Source of the DNA: Alteromonadaceae bacterium 2753L.S.0a.02
Lineage (GTDB): Bacteria > Pseudomonadota > Gammaproteobacteria > Pseudomonadales > Cellvibrionaceae
DNA length: 64,000 nt
Direction: 5' to 3'
NCBI GenBank assembly: GCA_007827375.1
Contig: VISH01000001.1
Span: forward strand, 930,001-994,000
Both the position numbers and the translations under genes were made by a program. Every line of letters begins with the position of its first letter. Position 1 is the first letter of the stretch. This document shows positions 52,566 through 62,617 of the stretch, one piece after another. A model generated the notes under the pieces. It was not told the origin of the DNA, ran no database searches, and was given only the letters and a program-made list of their open reading frames with translations.

Positions 52566-54413
52566 TTATTGCTTCAAAAGCAACTCCATTTCGTCCATCA
52601 CCGCATTCATTTTGTTTACCAAGGCGCGGTAGGGCTCAGGTTTGGCGAGATCAACTCCGGCACGGGTGAGCAGATTATAGGGGTAGTCCTCACTGCCGGC
52701 ACGCAACAGATCGATGTAGTTTTTCACCCCAGACTCGCCTTCGGTGACGATACGCTCGTACAGTGCCGTACCCGCAGTAACCGAGGTCGCGTACTGGAAT
52801 ACATACATATTGCGATAAAAGTGGGGGATGAACATCCATTCGTTGCTGTACAGGTCATCTATTACCACCACTTTGTCGTCGTGGTTGTGATAGCGCTTGA
52901 GAATGTCACCGTAGATCGCCGATATTTTCTCACCCGTGAGTGCTTCACCTGCTTCGACCTTCTGATAGAGAGCCAGCTCGAACTCGGCAAACATGGTCTG
53001 TCTGAAAAAAGTCGCCCTCAGGTTTTCCAGACCTTCGCCCAGGTAGAAGATTTTTTCCTTGTTGGAAGCTGCATGCTTAACCATATAGTCCTGCAGAATA
53101 AGCTCCAGGGAGGTTGACGGAATCTCCGCTATAAATGTCGCGTAACGGTACGTTGGGTAGGGCTGAGTTTCCGCAGCATAAAGGGTGTGCATTGCATGAC
53201 CCCATTCGTGGGCCAGGGTGGAAAGCGAGCCATAATCATCGTTGTGGTTAAGCAGTAGGTAAGGGTGGACATCCACGGCCCAGCCATTCATGTACGCACC
53301 GCTTCGCTTGCCCTGCTGGGGATAGACATGGGCCCAGCGTTGTGACATGCCATCGCGCTGGCGCTTTACCCAATCGTCCCCCAGTGCCGACATCGCCTCC
53401 AGGGTAATTGCCTTGGAGGCCTCATAGTCGAAGGTTTTATCCATTTCCGCTAAAGGAGGATAGATATCGTAATAATGCATCTCCTTTACGCCCAAGATTT
53501 TGGCGCGCAATTTAAAGTAACGATGCAGAGTGGGTAGCGCGGCATTCACCTCCTTCACCAGGGTGTGATATACCGCTTCGGGCAGATTGTCTTGATCCAA
53601 CTCGCGCTGCAGAACACTGTCGTAGTTGCGTGCCCGCGCCAAAGCCACCTGACTTTGGAGGTGTGCGTTCAAGATCGCCCCCACCGTATTGCGATACGCC
53701 AGCCACTCATTCCAATAAGCGTCGAAGACTTTTTTACGGTCGTCGCGATTGGCACTGCCGCGCCAGCGGGTATACCCCTGGCTATCGATACGGTAGCTTT
53801 TGCCATCAGATAAGGTGACCTCTGGCCAGGGAATATCGGAATTTGCGATCAGTGAATAGATGGTGCTGGGCGCCCCCATGGGTGTCTGAAACAGTGCGAG
53901 AATTCCCTCGCCTTTGCCGTCCAGAGTATGGCCTGCTGTGCGTAAGATGTTGTCCAGAGGCGCCTGGTAAATCGCCAAATCGGGATTTTTGCGAATAAAC
54001 TTGCGGATTTTTTTCTCACCAACCTTGAGCACTTCCGGCTCAAACCACGCCAGGGATTCCATAAACTTGGCATAGGCGAGGTTGCCCAGTTGGTCCATTT
54101 CCTGATGACGGGTATCTCGTAAATCCTCATCACTCAGTAGGCTGGAATAGCTGTAAAAACGACCCAACTCGCGCTCGGTGTTATAGATTAAATCCAATGC
54201 GTGCTGCAAGGTTTTGGGGCTTTTCCCCAAGGTGCCCTCGAGGGCCGTTATTTTTTCAAAATTACTCAACAATTTCTGCCGCGCGGCCTCCCAGTCGTCT
54301 GGTGTGGCATAGAGCGCAGTTAAATCCCAGGTTGTGGCGTCCTGCTCTGCACTTGCACTGCCGGCGAGACATACGCCCAAAAATATTGCGAAAATTACTC
54401 GTTTTATTAACAC
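52566..54413 (-). CDS. Exported oligoendopeptidase F (M3B)
   Basis: 615 aa from GTG 54413 (AAGGG upstream), with a Sec signal IKRVIFAIFLGVCLAGSASA. The zinc motif is HEWGHAMHTLY, with the Glu in IPSTSLELILQD. Most PepF are cytoplasmic; here a signal peptide suggests a periplasmic peptidase. The frame runs upstream to 54521. Divergent from the TraF-like gene. Confidence 0.88.
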   Translation of the reverse strand: MLIKRVIFAIFLGVCLAGSASAEQDATTWDLTALYATPDDWEAARQKLLSNFEKITALEGTLGKSPKTLQHALDLIYNTERELGRFYSYSSLLSDEDLRDTRHQEMDQLGNLAYAKFMESLAWFEPEVLKVGEKKIRKFIRKNPDLAIYQAPLDNILRTAGHTLDGKGEGILALFQTPMGAPSTIYSLIANSDIPWPEVTLSDGKSYRIDSQGYTRWRGSANRDDRKKVFDAYWNEWLAYRNTVGAILNAHLQSQVALARARNYDSVLQRELDQDNLPEAVYHTLVKEVNAALPTLHRYFKLRAKILGVKEMHYYDIYPPLAEMDKTFDYEASKAITLEAMSALGDDWVKRQRDGMSQRWAHVYPQQGKRSGAYMNGWAVDVHPYLLLNHNDDYGSLSTLAHEWGHAMHTLYAAETQPYPTYRYATFIAEIPSTSLELILQDYMVKHAASNKEKIFYLGEGLENLRATFFRQTMFAEFELALYQKVEAGEALTGEKISAIYGDILKRYHNHDDKVVVIDDLYSNEWMFIPHFYRNMYVFQYATSVTAGTALYERIVTEGESGVKNYIDLLRAGSEDYPYNLLTRAGVDLAKPEPYRALVNKMNAVMDEMELLLKQ

Positions 54414-54597
54414 ATTTATCACCCTTTGCAGATAGATTAAGTCTAGTGTAGCCAGATGCAGTAAGCGTTCCTTAAAAGCCCGCACTGGCTTACTGGGCAA
54501 AACCCCCAATTCAACTATCATGAATACAGTGCGGCCGCACTACGGTTTCATGAAACTTACGTTAACAGCCATTCATCCTTCGAATTTGGAAATAATT

Positions 54598-56049
54598 ATG
54601 AACAAGGTTTTTCGACAGTGTTTACTGGCGCTCGCTGTAGCTCCACTAGCAAGTACAGCGCTCGCGGGTGGCGCTCAGGGTACCTCTGGCAAAACTCAAA
54701 CATTAGGCGCGGTCAGCGGCGACTCGTCTCTGGTGGGTACCTATCACAATCCAGCCTCCGGTATTTACGCTGCGAAGCACACCAGCGGCACGGTGCGCGG
54801 CGAATTAGCTTATGGTGTGCAATTGGAATACGGAGATGTTCAGGACTTGTTCGATCTTGTCGATGAGCTGAGCGGTTCTCTTACCGATGAACCCAGCGGT
54901 GGTGACGGTGGAAATGGGGACAATGGTGGTGACAACGGCAGCGACCTCGGCAGCATCGGCGATATCGAAAACCCGCAGCTCGAGGAACTCATCAACCGGG
55001 TTGCCGATGAAGCTTCGCGCATCGGTGCCGTGTTGGCCCTGGTGGCCACCGAGGGCTATGCTCGCGGCAACCTCGGTGCGCAACTTTCAGTGCTCATAAA
55101 CAAAAACATCGCCGGTGGCGTATTGAGCTTCGACTATGTAGCCAGCGGCACTTACGGCGTTGTTGGCGTTGCAGATGAAATCAATTTCGATGCAGATGCC
55201 GCACTCGCAGCACTCACCGATGCCTACAACCTCAATATCACTGACGAAGCACAAACTTTCGACATCACCGGCGGCATATTCCTCACTGTAGACCCTGCAA
55301 CCCAAAGAGCCTCGGTGGAATTTGATAACGACAGTCTTTTGCTCACCCGTGGCGTGCGCTTACAGGAATTTGTTCTGGGTTACAGCCGCCCAGCCTTCGA
55401 ATCGGACGCGGGCACCCTAAGCTGGGGTGTGGCGCCAAAACTGATTATCGCCGGGCTCACCGATACGGCCGTACGCATTGGCGATATCACCGACTCTGAG
55501 AAACTTTTCGAAGATATTCTCGATGCGGAATTCAAAACCGATAACGGTGTTGGCATGAATGCCGGGGTTTTTTGGGATGCCGGTTTTTACCACCTGGGCG
55601 CCAGCGTACAAAACCTCACCGAAACCGAATTCAGTTTTCCAAATATCGACACCAGCAATTATTCCAACCCAGAGATAATTCGACGCATTGAAGAAAGTCG
55701 CACCCGTAAGCTGGAGCGTCAGTTGCGTCTTGAGGGCGGGCTTGGCAAGAATGGCTGGAACCTTAACGCCGCATACGATACCCAAAGCGCCAAAGACCTG
55801 CTGGGATTTGAATACCAGTGGGCCAGCATTAGCGGTGGCTATCACAGCAAGAGCTGGTGGATTCCCGGCTTTCGTTTGGGGTATCACAAAAATATGGCGG
55901 GCTCTAAGTTGTCGTACATGGCCGCCGGGATCTCGCTGTTTAAATTCTTCAACCTGGACTTCTCCCTCACAAATTCAAGCGTCACCATTGATGGCGACGA
56001 ATTGCCTCGAGGCGCTGATTTATCGTTTGGGTTTAATTATCAGTTTTAA
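54598..56049 (+). CDS. TraF_2-like outer-membrane protein
   Basis: 483 aa from ATG 54598; signal cleaved after ASTALA. A GDGGNGDNGGDNGSD linker interrupts the N-terminal part, then strands and ...GGYHSKSWWIPGFRLGYHK and a final SFGFNYQF with terminal Phe. This is the TraF_2 (conjugal transfer TraF-like) family found on many marine chromosomes without any conjugation genes; no such genes are here. Probably a beta-barrel of unknown role. Followed by a terminator. Confidence 0.75.
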   Translation: MNKVFRQCLLALAVAPLASTALAGGAQGTSGKTQTLGAVSGDSSLVGTYHNPASGIYAAKHTSGTVRGELAYGVQLEYGDVQDLFDLVDELSGSLTDEPSGGDGGNGDNGGDNGSDLGSIGDIENPQLEELINRVADEASRIGAVLALVATEGYARGNLGAQLSVLINKNIAGGVLSFDYVASGTYGVVGVADEINFDADAALAALTDAYNLNITDEAQTFDITGGIFLTVDPATQRASVEFDNDSLLLTRGVRLQEFVLGYSRPAFESDAGTLSWGVAPKLIIAGLTDTAVRIGDITDSEKLFEDILDAEFKTDNGVGMNAGVFWDAGFYHLGASVQNLTETEFSFPNIDTSNYSNPEIIRRIEESRTRKLERQLRLEGGLGKNGWNLNAAYDTQSAKDLLGFEYQWASISGGYHSKSWWIPGFRLGYHKNMAGSKLSYMAAGISLFKFFNLDFSLTNSSVTIDGDELPRGADLSFGFNYQF

Positions 56050-56085
56050 CAATGTCGCTCATCGATACAGTTGATACTTGCGCCG

Positions 56086-56111
56086 GGCTTAGACACTTAT
56101 CTAAGCCTTTT
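56086..56111 (+). terminator. Rho-independent terminator after the TraF-like gene
   Basis: GGCTTAGA-CACTTA-TCTAAGCC followed by TTTT; outer GCGCC/GGCGC arms extend the stem. Confidence 0.75.
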
Positions 56112-56296
56112 GGCGCCCGAAATCCTGATCGGTAAGATCCTGCGTCTGCTGTACCGCGCTTCTGAGGCAAGTACCACCCCGCAAAAAAGCAATATTTAGG
56201 CACAGTTGCCGCCTGTTTTGCGCTTTTATTAAGCCCGGTGAGCAACGTAGATCGCCCGTCAACTCCCTGCTAGACTGACCCCGCCCTCGCATAACA

Positions 56297-59200
56297 ATGA
56301 TAAAGGTGGCTGGCTTGTCTCCCGTAATACTGGTAACTACATTAATTGCTTATTTGGCAGTACTGTTTTGGCTTGCCCGCATCGCCGATCGACGTCGCTA
56401 CAATTCTTCGAGCCGCGCCCGGCACCCCCTAATTTATGCCCTGGCACTGGGCGTGTACTGCACCAGCTGGACTTTCTACGGTTTAGTAGGCACAGCTGCG
56501 GCGCGTGGCTGGTATTACCTTCCGATTCTGCTCGGGCCAATTCTGCTGTTTACCCTGGGGTACCCGCTCTTGCAGCGCATTGCGCGTATTTGCCACCAGG
56601 AAAATCTGCATTCAATCGCCGATTTTATTGCCTCGCGCTACGGTAAACGCCAGGCGGTTGCCGTTGTTGTTACTGTACTTATTCTATTTGCCACGGTTCC
56701 CTACATCGCTCTGCAATTGAAGGCGGTGTCCGATGCGCTGGTGGTTTCCATAAGCGCGCAAATGTTTTCGTCACAAGACCTCACCCTGGTTGCCGCACTT
56801 AGCATGATTGCGTTTGCACTGCTGTTCGGTGCCAACCGGCTCGATGTTGCCAGTTACCATTCCGGGATCATGGTGGCGATTGCTTTTGAGTCACTCATAA
56901 AACTTATTGCGCTGGTTTCCATCGCCATATTCGCTCTGTTTCTGTCTCAGGGCTTCGATCTGACATTGCCCAACAACGCCGCCAATAAGGTATTTCTGAA
57001 TTCCACCGTCACACCATCATTTTGGGTTCTCACTCTGGTTTCCGGCGCATCCATCTTTTGTTTACCCCGCATGTTTCAGGTGACCTTCGTGGAATGCCTG
57101 AGTGAAAACCACCTGCGCTTTGCCCGCAAGAGTTTTACTTTGTACATGGTATTAATCGCATTAGCGGTTTTTGTGATTGCCTGGGTGGGTAACCAATTGC
57201 TATCTGGGTCCGATGTGTCGAGCGACACTTACGTGTTGGCACTGCCGCTGCTCCACAACAACAAAACCCTCGGTTTGTTGGCCTTTATCGGCGGATTTTC
57301 TGCAGCAACAGCAATGATTATTGTCGCCACCTTAACCCTCAGCCAAATGCTCAGTAACGATGTAATTCTGCCGCTGGTCATTCGCGCCCAAAAAAATCGC
57401 GCGGCAATTCCCGACTACTCACGTTCACTCAAACTTACGCGCCGCTCCACAGTGGTGGCGATCATTGGCCTCGCTTGGCTGTACCAACACAGTCTCGCAG
57501 AAAATGCCGCGCTTACCGAAATTGGCTTGATTGCTTTTGCGCTGGTGGTGCAACTGGCTCCCGCCATTTTGTTTGGGATTTATTGGCAGCGCGCCAATGC
57601 CATTGGCGTGTTTGCCGGCCTTGCCGCCGGCACCCTAATCTGGTTTGTAACACTCATGATTCCCCTGCTAATTAATGCCGGGATGATTTCAGGCGACGTC
57701 GCCAGCACCGGTATTTTGGGCATTGAATGGCTGAGGCCGACACATTTGTTTGGTCTCGAGTTCAGCGACAATTACACCCGGGGCGTCGTGCTTAGCCTGG
57801 TCGCCAATGTGGTCGCCCTTTATTGGGTTTCCACCTTCGACCTTACCCGCCTTCCCGATCACATCCAAGCCATCGCATTTATCAACCGGGAGCGTACCAA
57901 GCAGGATTCCTCTGTGCAGGGCTTGCGTATTAACCGTATGGATCTCGCCAGCCTGTTGCAACAATTTCTTGGAAAAACCGCAACCGACCGTTTGCTTGAA
58001 AATGCCGAAGGTGACAGCCACGCCGAAGGTGTGCATGCCAGCAATGAATTGTTGAAAAATGCCGAGCAAGCCTTGAGTGGCATTATTGGCGTGGCATCAA
58101 CCCGCGCCATGCTGGTTAGCCTGAGCAGCGGGGAAAGTCTCGGCGTTGCCGACGTGGTGAATATATTCGAGGAAACCACGCGAACCTTGCAGTTTAATCA
58201 GGACATGCTGTTTGCGTCCTTCGAAAGTATTTCATCGGCCATCAGCGTGGTGAACGCCGACCTGAAGATGGTGGCCTGGAATAAACGCTATGAACAGATG
58301 TTCAACTACCCCAAAGGTATGTTGCGAGTCGGCCGCCACGTAGCCGACTTGGTACGCTTTAATGCCGAGCGCGGCATGTTGGGGGCAGGTTCAGTCGAGC
58401 AACATGTGCAAACCCGCCTTGATCACCTGCTTGCCGGTAAGCCCTACCGCGTGGTGCGCAACCACAACGAAGGCGTCATTGAAATTAAAGGCCGGCCACT
58501 GCCCAATGGCGGATATGTCACCACCTACGACGATATTACTGAATTTATCGACGCGCAAAACGAGCTTGAAAAAGCCAATTTAAATCTCGAACAGAGGGTA
58601 CACGAGCGCACCGAGCAAATTGAAAATATTAACCGTTCACTGCGCGAGGAAATTCGCAAACGGGAGGAAACCGAACAGGAATTAATTCGCGCAAAATCGC
58701 TGGCGGAATCGGCTAACGCCAATAAAACCCAATTTCTCGCCAGTGCCAGCCACGACATTTTACAACCACTCAATGCCGCCAATCTTTATGCGAGTGCCTT
58801 GCTGGAACGCCCCAACATTGCCATGGATCTTTCCGAAAACTTGCAACATCTTCACAACGCCATCGGCTCGGCGGAATTTATTATTTCCAATCTGCTTGAA
58901 ATATCTCGGCTCGACACAGGTGCACTCAAACCTCAGGTGCGCTGCTTTGCGCTAGACGAAGTTTTGGAGCCACTCACTAATGAATTCAGAGTGCAAACCC
59001 GCGACAATGTGGAATTTATCTGGCACCCCACGCGATTGTGGACCGAGTCCGACCCCAAATTTTTGCGCAGAATTTTGCAGAACTTTGTAGCCAATGCAGT
59101 GAAATACACCGAGCAAGGAAAAATTTTATTGGGCTGCCGGCGTCGTGAAGATTGCGTCGAAATTGGAGTTTACGATACCGGCCCCGGCATATCCGAAGCA

Positions 59201-59800
59201 CATCAGCAGCGGATTTTCGACGACTTTTACCGCATTCGAACTGAGGTGGAAGGCGCGGGGCTGGGACTGGGTATCGCGCAACGCTTCTCGCAACTGCTAA
59301 ATCATAAACTCCACGTAAAATCCTACGCTGGGCACGGCAGCGTGTTTTCTGTTATCGTGCCGCTGCGCGAACCACTCGGCGACGAACCCCCAAAAACTGT
59401 TGATAAACCCCATACATCCGGGCTGGAAGATTTGCACGTTTTTTATGTGGATGATGATGAAAATAATATTCACGCCCTCAAAACCTTGATGCAGAATTGG
59501 GGCTGTAAATTGTCCAGTGCCTCCAGCGTGGCGCGAGCGCGAGCCAGTAGCGCACAGCAAGGCGTTACACCCGATGCCTTATTGTTAGACTACCAACTCG
59601 ACGAAAATACCAACGGCATTGATTTGGCTCTGGAGTTGCGAGAAGCCTGGGGTAGCCTACCGGTGTGCGTAGTCTCAGCAGCACCGGACGATACCTTGAG
59701 CGCCGCACTGGCCGAACACCATTTCGATTTTCTTCGCAAACCGATAAAACCCAGTAAACTACGAGCACTGATGGAGCGTTACAGTGGCCGACACCGCTAA
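56297..59800 (+). CDS. Symporter-type hybrid histidine kinase, CrbS/MxtR family
   Basis: 1167 aa. Residues about 1-520 form an SSS sodium-symporter module (13 TM; ALALGVYCTSWTFYGLVGTA, KAVSDALVVSISAQMF). Then a PAS-like sensor (about 620-735), coiled coil (about 745-790), HisKA with ASHDILQPLNA (His819), HATPase (RRILQNFVANAVKYTEQGK, GAGLGLGIAQRFSQL) and a receiver (Asp1098 in DALLLDYQLD). Same layout as CrbS/MxtR, which act on the CrbR/ErdR-type regulator to switch acetate metabolism; such a regulator is at 32.0 kb. The start is taken at ATG 56297 although no clear Shine-Dalgarno is visible. Confidence 0.9.
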   Translation: MIKVAGLSPVILVTTLIAYLAVLFWLARIADRRRYNSSSRARHPLIYALALGVYCTSWTFYGLVGTAAARGWYYLPILLGPILLFTLGYPLLQRIARICHQENLHSIADFIASRYGKRQAVAVVVTVLILFATVPYIALQLKAVSDALVVSISAQMFSSQDLTLVAALSMIAFALLFGANRLDVASYHSGIMVAIAFESLIKLIALVSIAIFALFLSQGFDLTLPNNAANKVFLNSTVTPSFWVLTLVSGASIFCLPRMFQVTFVECLSENHLRFARKSFTLYMVLIALAVFVIAWVGNQLLSGSDVSSDTYVLALPLLHNNKTLGLLAFIGGFSAATAMIIVATLTLSQMLSNDVILPLVIRAQKNRAAIPDYSRSLKLTRRSTVVAIIGLAWLYQHSLAENAALTEIGLIAFALVVQLAPAILFGIYWQRANAIGVFAGLAAGTLIWFVTLMIPLLINAGMISGDVASTGILGIEWLRPTHLFGLEFSDNYTRGVVLSLVANVVALYWVSTFDLTRLPDHIQAIAFINRERTKQDSSVQGLRINRMDLASLLQQFLGKTATDRLLENAEGDSHAEGVHASNELLKNAEQALSGIIGVASTRAMLVSLSSGESLGVADVVNIFEETTRTLQFNQDMLFASFESISSAISVVNADLKMVAWNKRYEQMFNYPKGMLRVGRHVADLVRFNAERGMLGAGSVEQHVQTRLDHLLAGKPYRVVRNHNEGVIEIKGRPLPNGGYVTTYDDITEFIDAQNELEKANLNLEQRVHERTEQIENINRSLREEIRKREETEQELIRAKSLAESANANKTQFLASASHDILQPLNAANLYASALLERPNIAMDLSENLQHLHNAIGSAEFIISNLLEISRLDTGALKPQVRCFALDEVLEPLTNEFRVQTRDNVEFIWHPTRLWTESDPKFLRRILQNFVANAVKYTEQGKILLGCRRREDCVEIGVYDTGPGISEAHQQRIFDDFYRIRTEVEGAGLGLGIAQRFSQLLNHKLHVKSYAGHGSVFSVIVPLREPLGDEPPKTVDKPHTSGLEDLHVFYVDDDENNIHALKTLMQNWGCKLSSASSVARARASSAQQGVTPDALLLDYQLDENTNGIDLALELREAWGSLPVCVVSAAPDDTLSAALAEHHFDFLRKPIKPSKLRALMERYSGRHR

Positions 59801-60320
59801 CTTAAAAAATCTACCCTGGTCCACTTACGGCAAGCGGGCACTGCTGCTGCTCGCCGGAATTGTGCCCATTCTGATACTTGACCGAATTACTAAAATTATC
59901 GCCGACGACGCCCTGCAAGGGCGCGAACCCATTTATTATTTTTGGGATACTTTTTTATTCACCCTGCATTACAACAGTGGTGCGATGTTAAGTTTTGGGG
60001 TGAATTTTCCCGAAGCCCTGCGATTTTTTATTTTTACCGTACTCGTGGCGCTCGGGTTATTTGGCGCTTTTATTTATTTTGTCATTAAACCCGCGCACCG
60101 CATCAGTTTCACCGTGGCCATACTTATTCTTGCCGGTGGCTTTGGTAACCTCTACGATCGCGCCATGCAAAACGGTATGGTTATCGATTTCATGCAGATA
60201 CGGCTCGGGCCGCTGGCAACCGGTGTATTTAATGTTGCCGATGTCGCGATTACCGCTGGATTTATCGGGTTTGCCTGGTTGAGTACCCCCTGGGGTCAGA
60301 AATGGATTGCGCCAAAATAA
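59784..60320 (+). CDS. lspA: Lipoprotein signal peptidase (SPase II)
   Basis: 178 aa with four TM helices. Conserved DRITK, NSGA, GGFGNLYDRAMQNGMVIDFM and FNVADVAIT contain the catalytic Asp pair. GTG start inside the last 17 bp of the kinase gene (GGAG upstream). The usual lspA neighbours (ileS, fkpB, ispH) are absent, so this may be a second copy. It processes lipoproteins, several of which are encoded in the window. Confidence 0.9.
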   Translation: MADTANLKNLPWSTYGKRALLLLAGIVPILILDRITKIIADDALQGREPIYYFWDTFLFTLHYNSGAMLSFGVNFPEALRFFIFTVLVALGLFGAFIYFVIKPAHRISFTVAILILAGGFGNLYDRAMQNGMVIDFMQIRLGPLATGVFNVADVAITAGFIGFAWLSTPWGQKWIAPK

Positions 60321-60395
60321 CAGGGTATTGCGCAACAGCGGCCCTCTCAAAATCCTGCAAAAACGGTTTGCAATATTGACTAAGGGACTTCGAGA

Positions 60396-60941
60396 ATGGA
60401 ATTTTCACAGCAAATAGCTAGCTTCAAAAGCCGACCGCTGCACAGGGGCGACGCCACAGCTCTTGCCGACTTTTACAAACGTAACTGGGCGTATCTCAAA
60501 CCCTGGCTTCCAGCTTTGGCCGTTCACAGCCAGAACCCTGAAGTAGCCAAAGACATGGTTGCACGCTATTTGCGCGAAATAGTTGAAGGTTACAGTGCTT
60601 ATTTTGTGCTTGCCGAGCCTCAAACAAACCGCATTCTAGGGCGTTGCAACATCACGCAGATAGCTCGCGGGCCATTTAATGCCTGTTATTTGGGTTACTG
60701 TCTCGACCAGTCGCTCCAGGGACGTGGCCTGATGCGCAAGATGTGCGCTCAGGTCATCGAGCACGCGTTTACCGGGCTCAAGCTGCACCGCATCATGGCT
60801 AACTACATGCCCCACAACAATCGCTCAGCGCGTTTACTGAAAAGTCTCGGGTTTAAAGTAGAGGGGCTGGCACGGGATTATCTGGAAATTAACGGCAAGT
60901 GGGAAAATCACGTTTTAACGGCATTAACCAGGGAGACATAA
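60396..60941 (+). CDS. GNAT N-acetyltransferase, RimJ/RimL type
   Basis: 181 aa. LGYCLDQSLQGRGLMRKMC is the acetyl-CoA binding motif A, and MANYMPHNNRSARLLKSLGF the motif B; the C-terminus YLEINGKWENHVLT matches RimJ. Acetylates protein or small-molecule amines. Stop overlaps the LysE start by 1 bp. Confidence 0.85.
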   Translation: MEFSQQIASFKSRPLHRGDATALADFYKRNWAYLKPWLPALAVHSQNPEVAKDMVARYLREIVEGYSAYFVLAEPQTNRILGRCNITQIARGPFNACYLGYCLDQSLQGRGLMRKMCAQVIEHAFTGLKLHRIMANYMPHNNRSARLLKSLGFKVEGLARDYLEINGKWENHVLTALTRET

Positions 60942-61540
60942 TGGAATTCTTTGCGTTTATTATTATTTCCATCGGCTTTATTGCAACACCCGGCCCGAAT
61001 GTTTTGGTAGTAATTTCCACCAGTCTCAATCAGGGTCGGTTGCGGGGCCTGCAAACAGTGGCAGGCACCAGCAGCGCCATGTTGTTGCAATTACTGATCG
61101 CCGCGCTTGCGACCAGCTCGGTTGTAACTTGGTTGAGCTCTGGCTTTTTATGGTTGAAGTGGGGTGGCGTCATTTATCTACTGTATTTAGGCCTTAAAAG
61201 TTTGCTGGCACTACGCAAGCCCCAAGCCCCGGTGAGCACAGCCATAGGTTCATTTCAACGGGGATTTTGGGTATCACTTACCAACCCCAAAACGATCCTG
61301 TTTTTCAGCGCATTTTTACCTCAATTCGTAAGCAACAGCGCGCACTATTTGCAACAAATAGCATTGTTGTCCGGGGTCTTCTGGACCTTGGCACTACTGC
61401 TGGATTCCGGGTATGCGCTGCTAGCCGGACAGCTGGGTCGCCTGCTGCGTAGCCGCTATCGACAGAGCGTGGAGAACGGTCTGAGTGGTACCTTATATCT
61501 TGGAGCCGCCTCAATACTCGCTGCAACACCGGTGAAATAA
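60941..61540 (+). CDS. LysE/RhtB-family amino-acid exporter
   Basis: 199 aa with six TM helices. TPGPNVLVVISTSLNQGRLRG is the family N-terminal motif; GVIYLLYLGLKSLLALR and FWVSLTNPKTILFFSAFLPQ follow. GGGAG before ATG 60941, which overlaps the GNAT stop. Confidence 0.88.
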   Translation: MEFFAFIIISIGFIATPGPNVLVVISTSLNQGRLRGLQTVAGTSSAMLLQLLIAALATSSVVTWLSSGFLWLKWGGVIYLLYLGLKSLLALRKPQAPVSTAIGSFQRGFWVSLTNPKTILFFSAFLPQFVSNSAHYLQQIALLSGVFWTLALLLDSGYALLAGQLGRLLRSRYRQSVENGLSGTLYLGAASILAATPVK

Positions 61541-61587
61541 CACTAAATTGATACGATCTCGTACGAATCGCAAAGGCCTAGTATGTC

Positions 61588-62163
61588 GTGCTTAAAGCAC
61601 TGTTCAGCAGCGTTGCTGTTGTACTCACCTTAATCGCGTTTATTCCATACATTCGCGCCATATTAAATGGCGATACCAAGCCCCATGTCTTCTCTTGGGT
61701 AATCTGGGGAATATCCACCAGTGTAGTGTTTATTGCGCAATGTCAGGCACAGGGGTGCGTTGGGGCGATACCGATTGGCTTATCCGGGTTTGTCACACTT
61801 GTGATTGCGCTTTTGGCATTTTTCAAACGCGGTGATGCTTCCATTACGCCAATGGATTGGTGCTTCCTGTTCGCTGCGTTTTCTGCGCTACCTTTCTGGT
61901 TTGCTACCGCCGAGCCCTTGTGGGCCGTCGTTATTTTAACCGGGGTCGATTTGATGGGATTTGGCCCAACTTTGCGCAAAGCCTGGCACCAACCGCGGGA
62001 TGAATCCCTGCTATTTTACAGTTTGTTTTTAGTACGCAACCTCCTTGCGCTTGCTGCTCTGGAAAGCTACTCGCTAAGCACCGTATTATTTCCTCTGGCC
62101 ATAGCCGCAGCCTGCGCGCTGCTTATCACTCTCATTTGGACACAACGACAACGCCAACTATGA
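61588..62163 (+). CDS. PQ-loop-like integral membrane protein
   Basis: 191 aa, six TM helices. AFIPYIRAILNGDTKPHVFS and a second half with GFGPTLRKAWHQPRDESLLF look like two PQ-loop repeats, hinting at a SWEET-like duplication. Substrate unknown. GTG start; ends overlapping the GFA start by 4 bp (ATGA). Confidence 0.65.
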   Translation: MLKALFSSVAVVLTLIAFIPYIRAILNGDTKPHVFSWVIWGISTSVVFIAQCQAQGCVGAIPIGLSGFVTLVIALLAFFKRGDASITPMDWCFLFAAFSALPFWFATAEPLWAVVILTGVDLMGFGPTLRKAWHQPRDESLLFYSLFLVRNLLALAALESYSLSTVLFPLAIAAACALLITLIWTQRQRQL

Positions 62164-62561
62164 AAATTCACACTGCCAATTGCTGTTGCGGTGCCTGTAA
62201 CATCACCGTGCAGGAACAACCCGAAATGATTTCAGTATGCCATTGTAATAATTGTAAAAAACGCACCGGTAGCGCTTTTGGTATCTCAACATACTTTGAA
62301 AAAGAAAACGTCACTCAGATCAGTGGGCAATTCCACTGTTACCGATTGCACCACAAAACTCAAAATCACGACCAGCAGCGTTACTTTTGTAAGAACTGCG
62401 GTACAACACTCTATTGGAAAATATCAACCCTGCCAAACCTGATAGGCATCGCCGGTGGCTGCTTTGAAGATCCCGATTTTTATAAACCAAAGCACTCAGT
62501 GAGTCACAGCCAAAAACTTCCTTGGGTGAGTTTGCCGGAGAGTTGGGATTGCCATCATTAA
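62160..62561 (+). CDS. GFA (glutathione-dependent formaldehyde-activating) domain protein
   Basis: 133 aa. Zinc ligands: CCCGAC, CHCNNCKKRTGSAFG and CKNCGTTLYW as in GFA/CENP-V proteins. The role is probably not formaldehyde oxidation in general; family members are often of unknown function. ATG overlaps the preceding stop, which excludes the longer frame from 62136. Confidence 0.88.
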   Translation: MKIHTANCCCGACNITVQEQPEMISVCHCNNCKKRTGSAFGISTYFEKENVTQISGQFHCYRLHHKTQNHDQQRYFCKNCGTTLYWKISTLPNLIGIAGGCFEDPDFYKPKHSVSHSQKLPWVSLPESWDCHH

Positions 62562-62571
62562 GGGGCCAATT

Positions 62572-62601
62572 AAAAAACCGTGTAGTAGAACACGGTTTTT
62601 T
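62572..62601. terminator. Bidirectional terminator
   Basis: AAAAAACCGTGT-AGTAGA-ACACGGTTTTTT, a perfect stem with T-runs on both strands, between the convergent GFA and peptidase genes. Confidence 0.95.
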
Positions 62602-62617
62602 ATGGCGATGAAATCAA

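Noticed and set aside
54598..56049. Conjugation or mobile-element gene suggested by the TraF-like protein
   Set aside because: No other transfer, relaxase or integrase genes are present; the family occurs widely on chromosomes.
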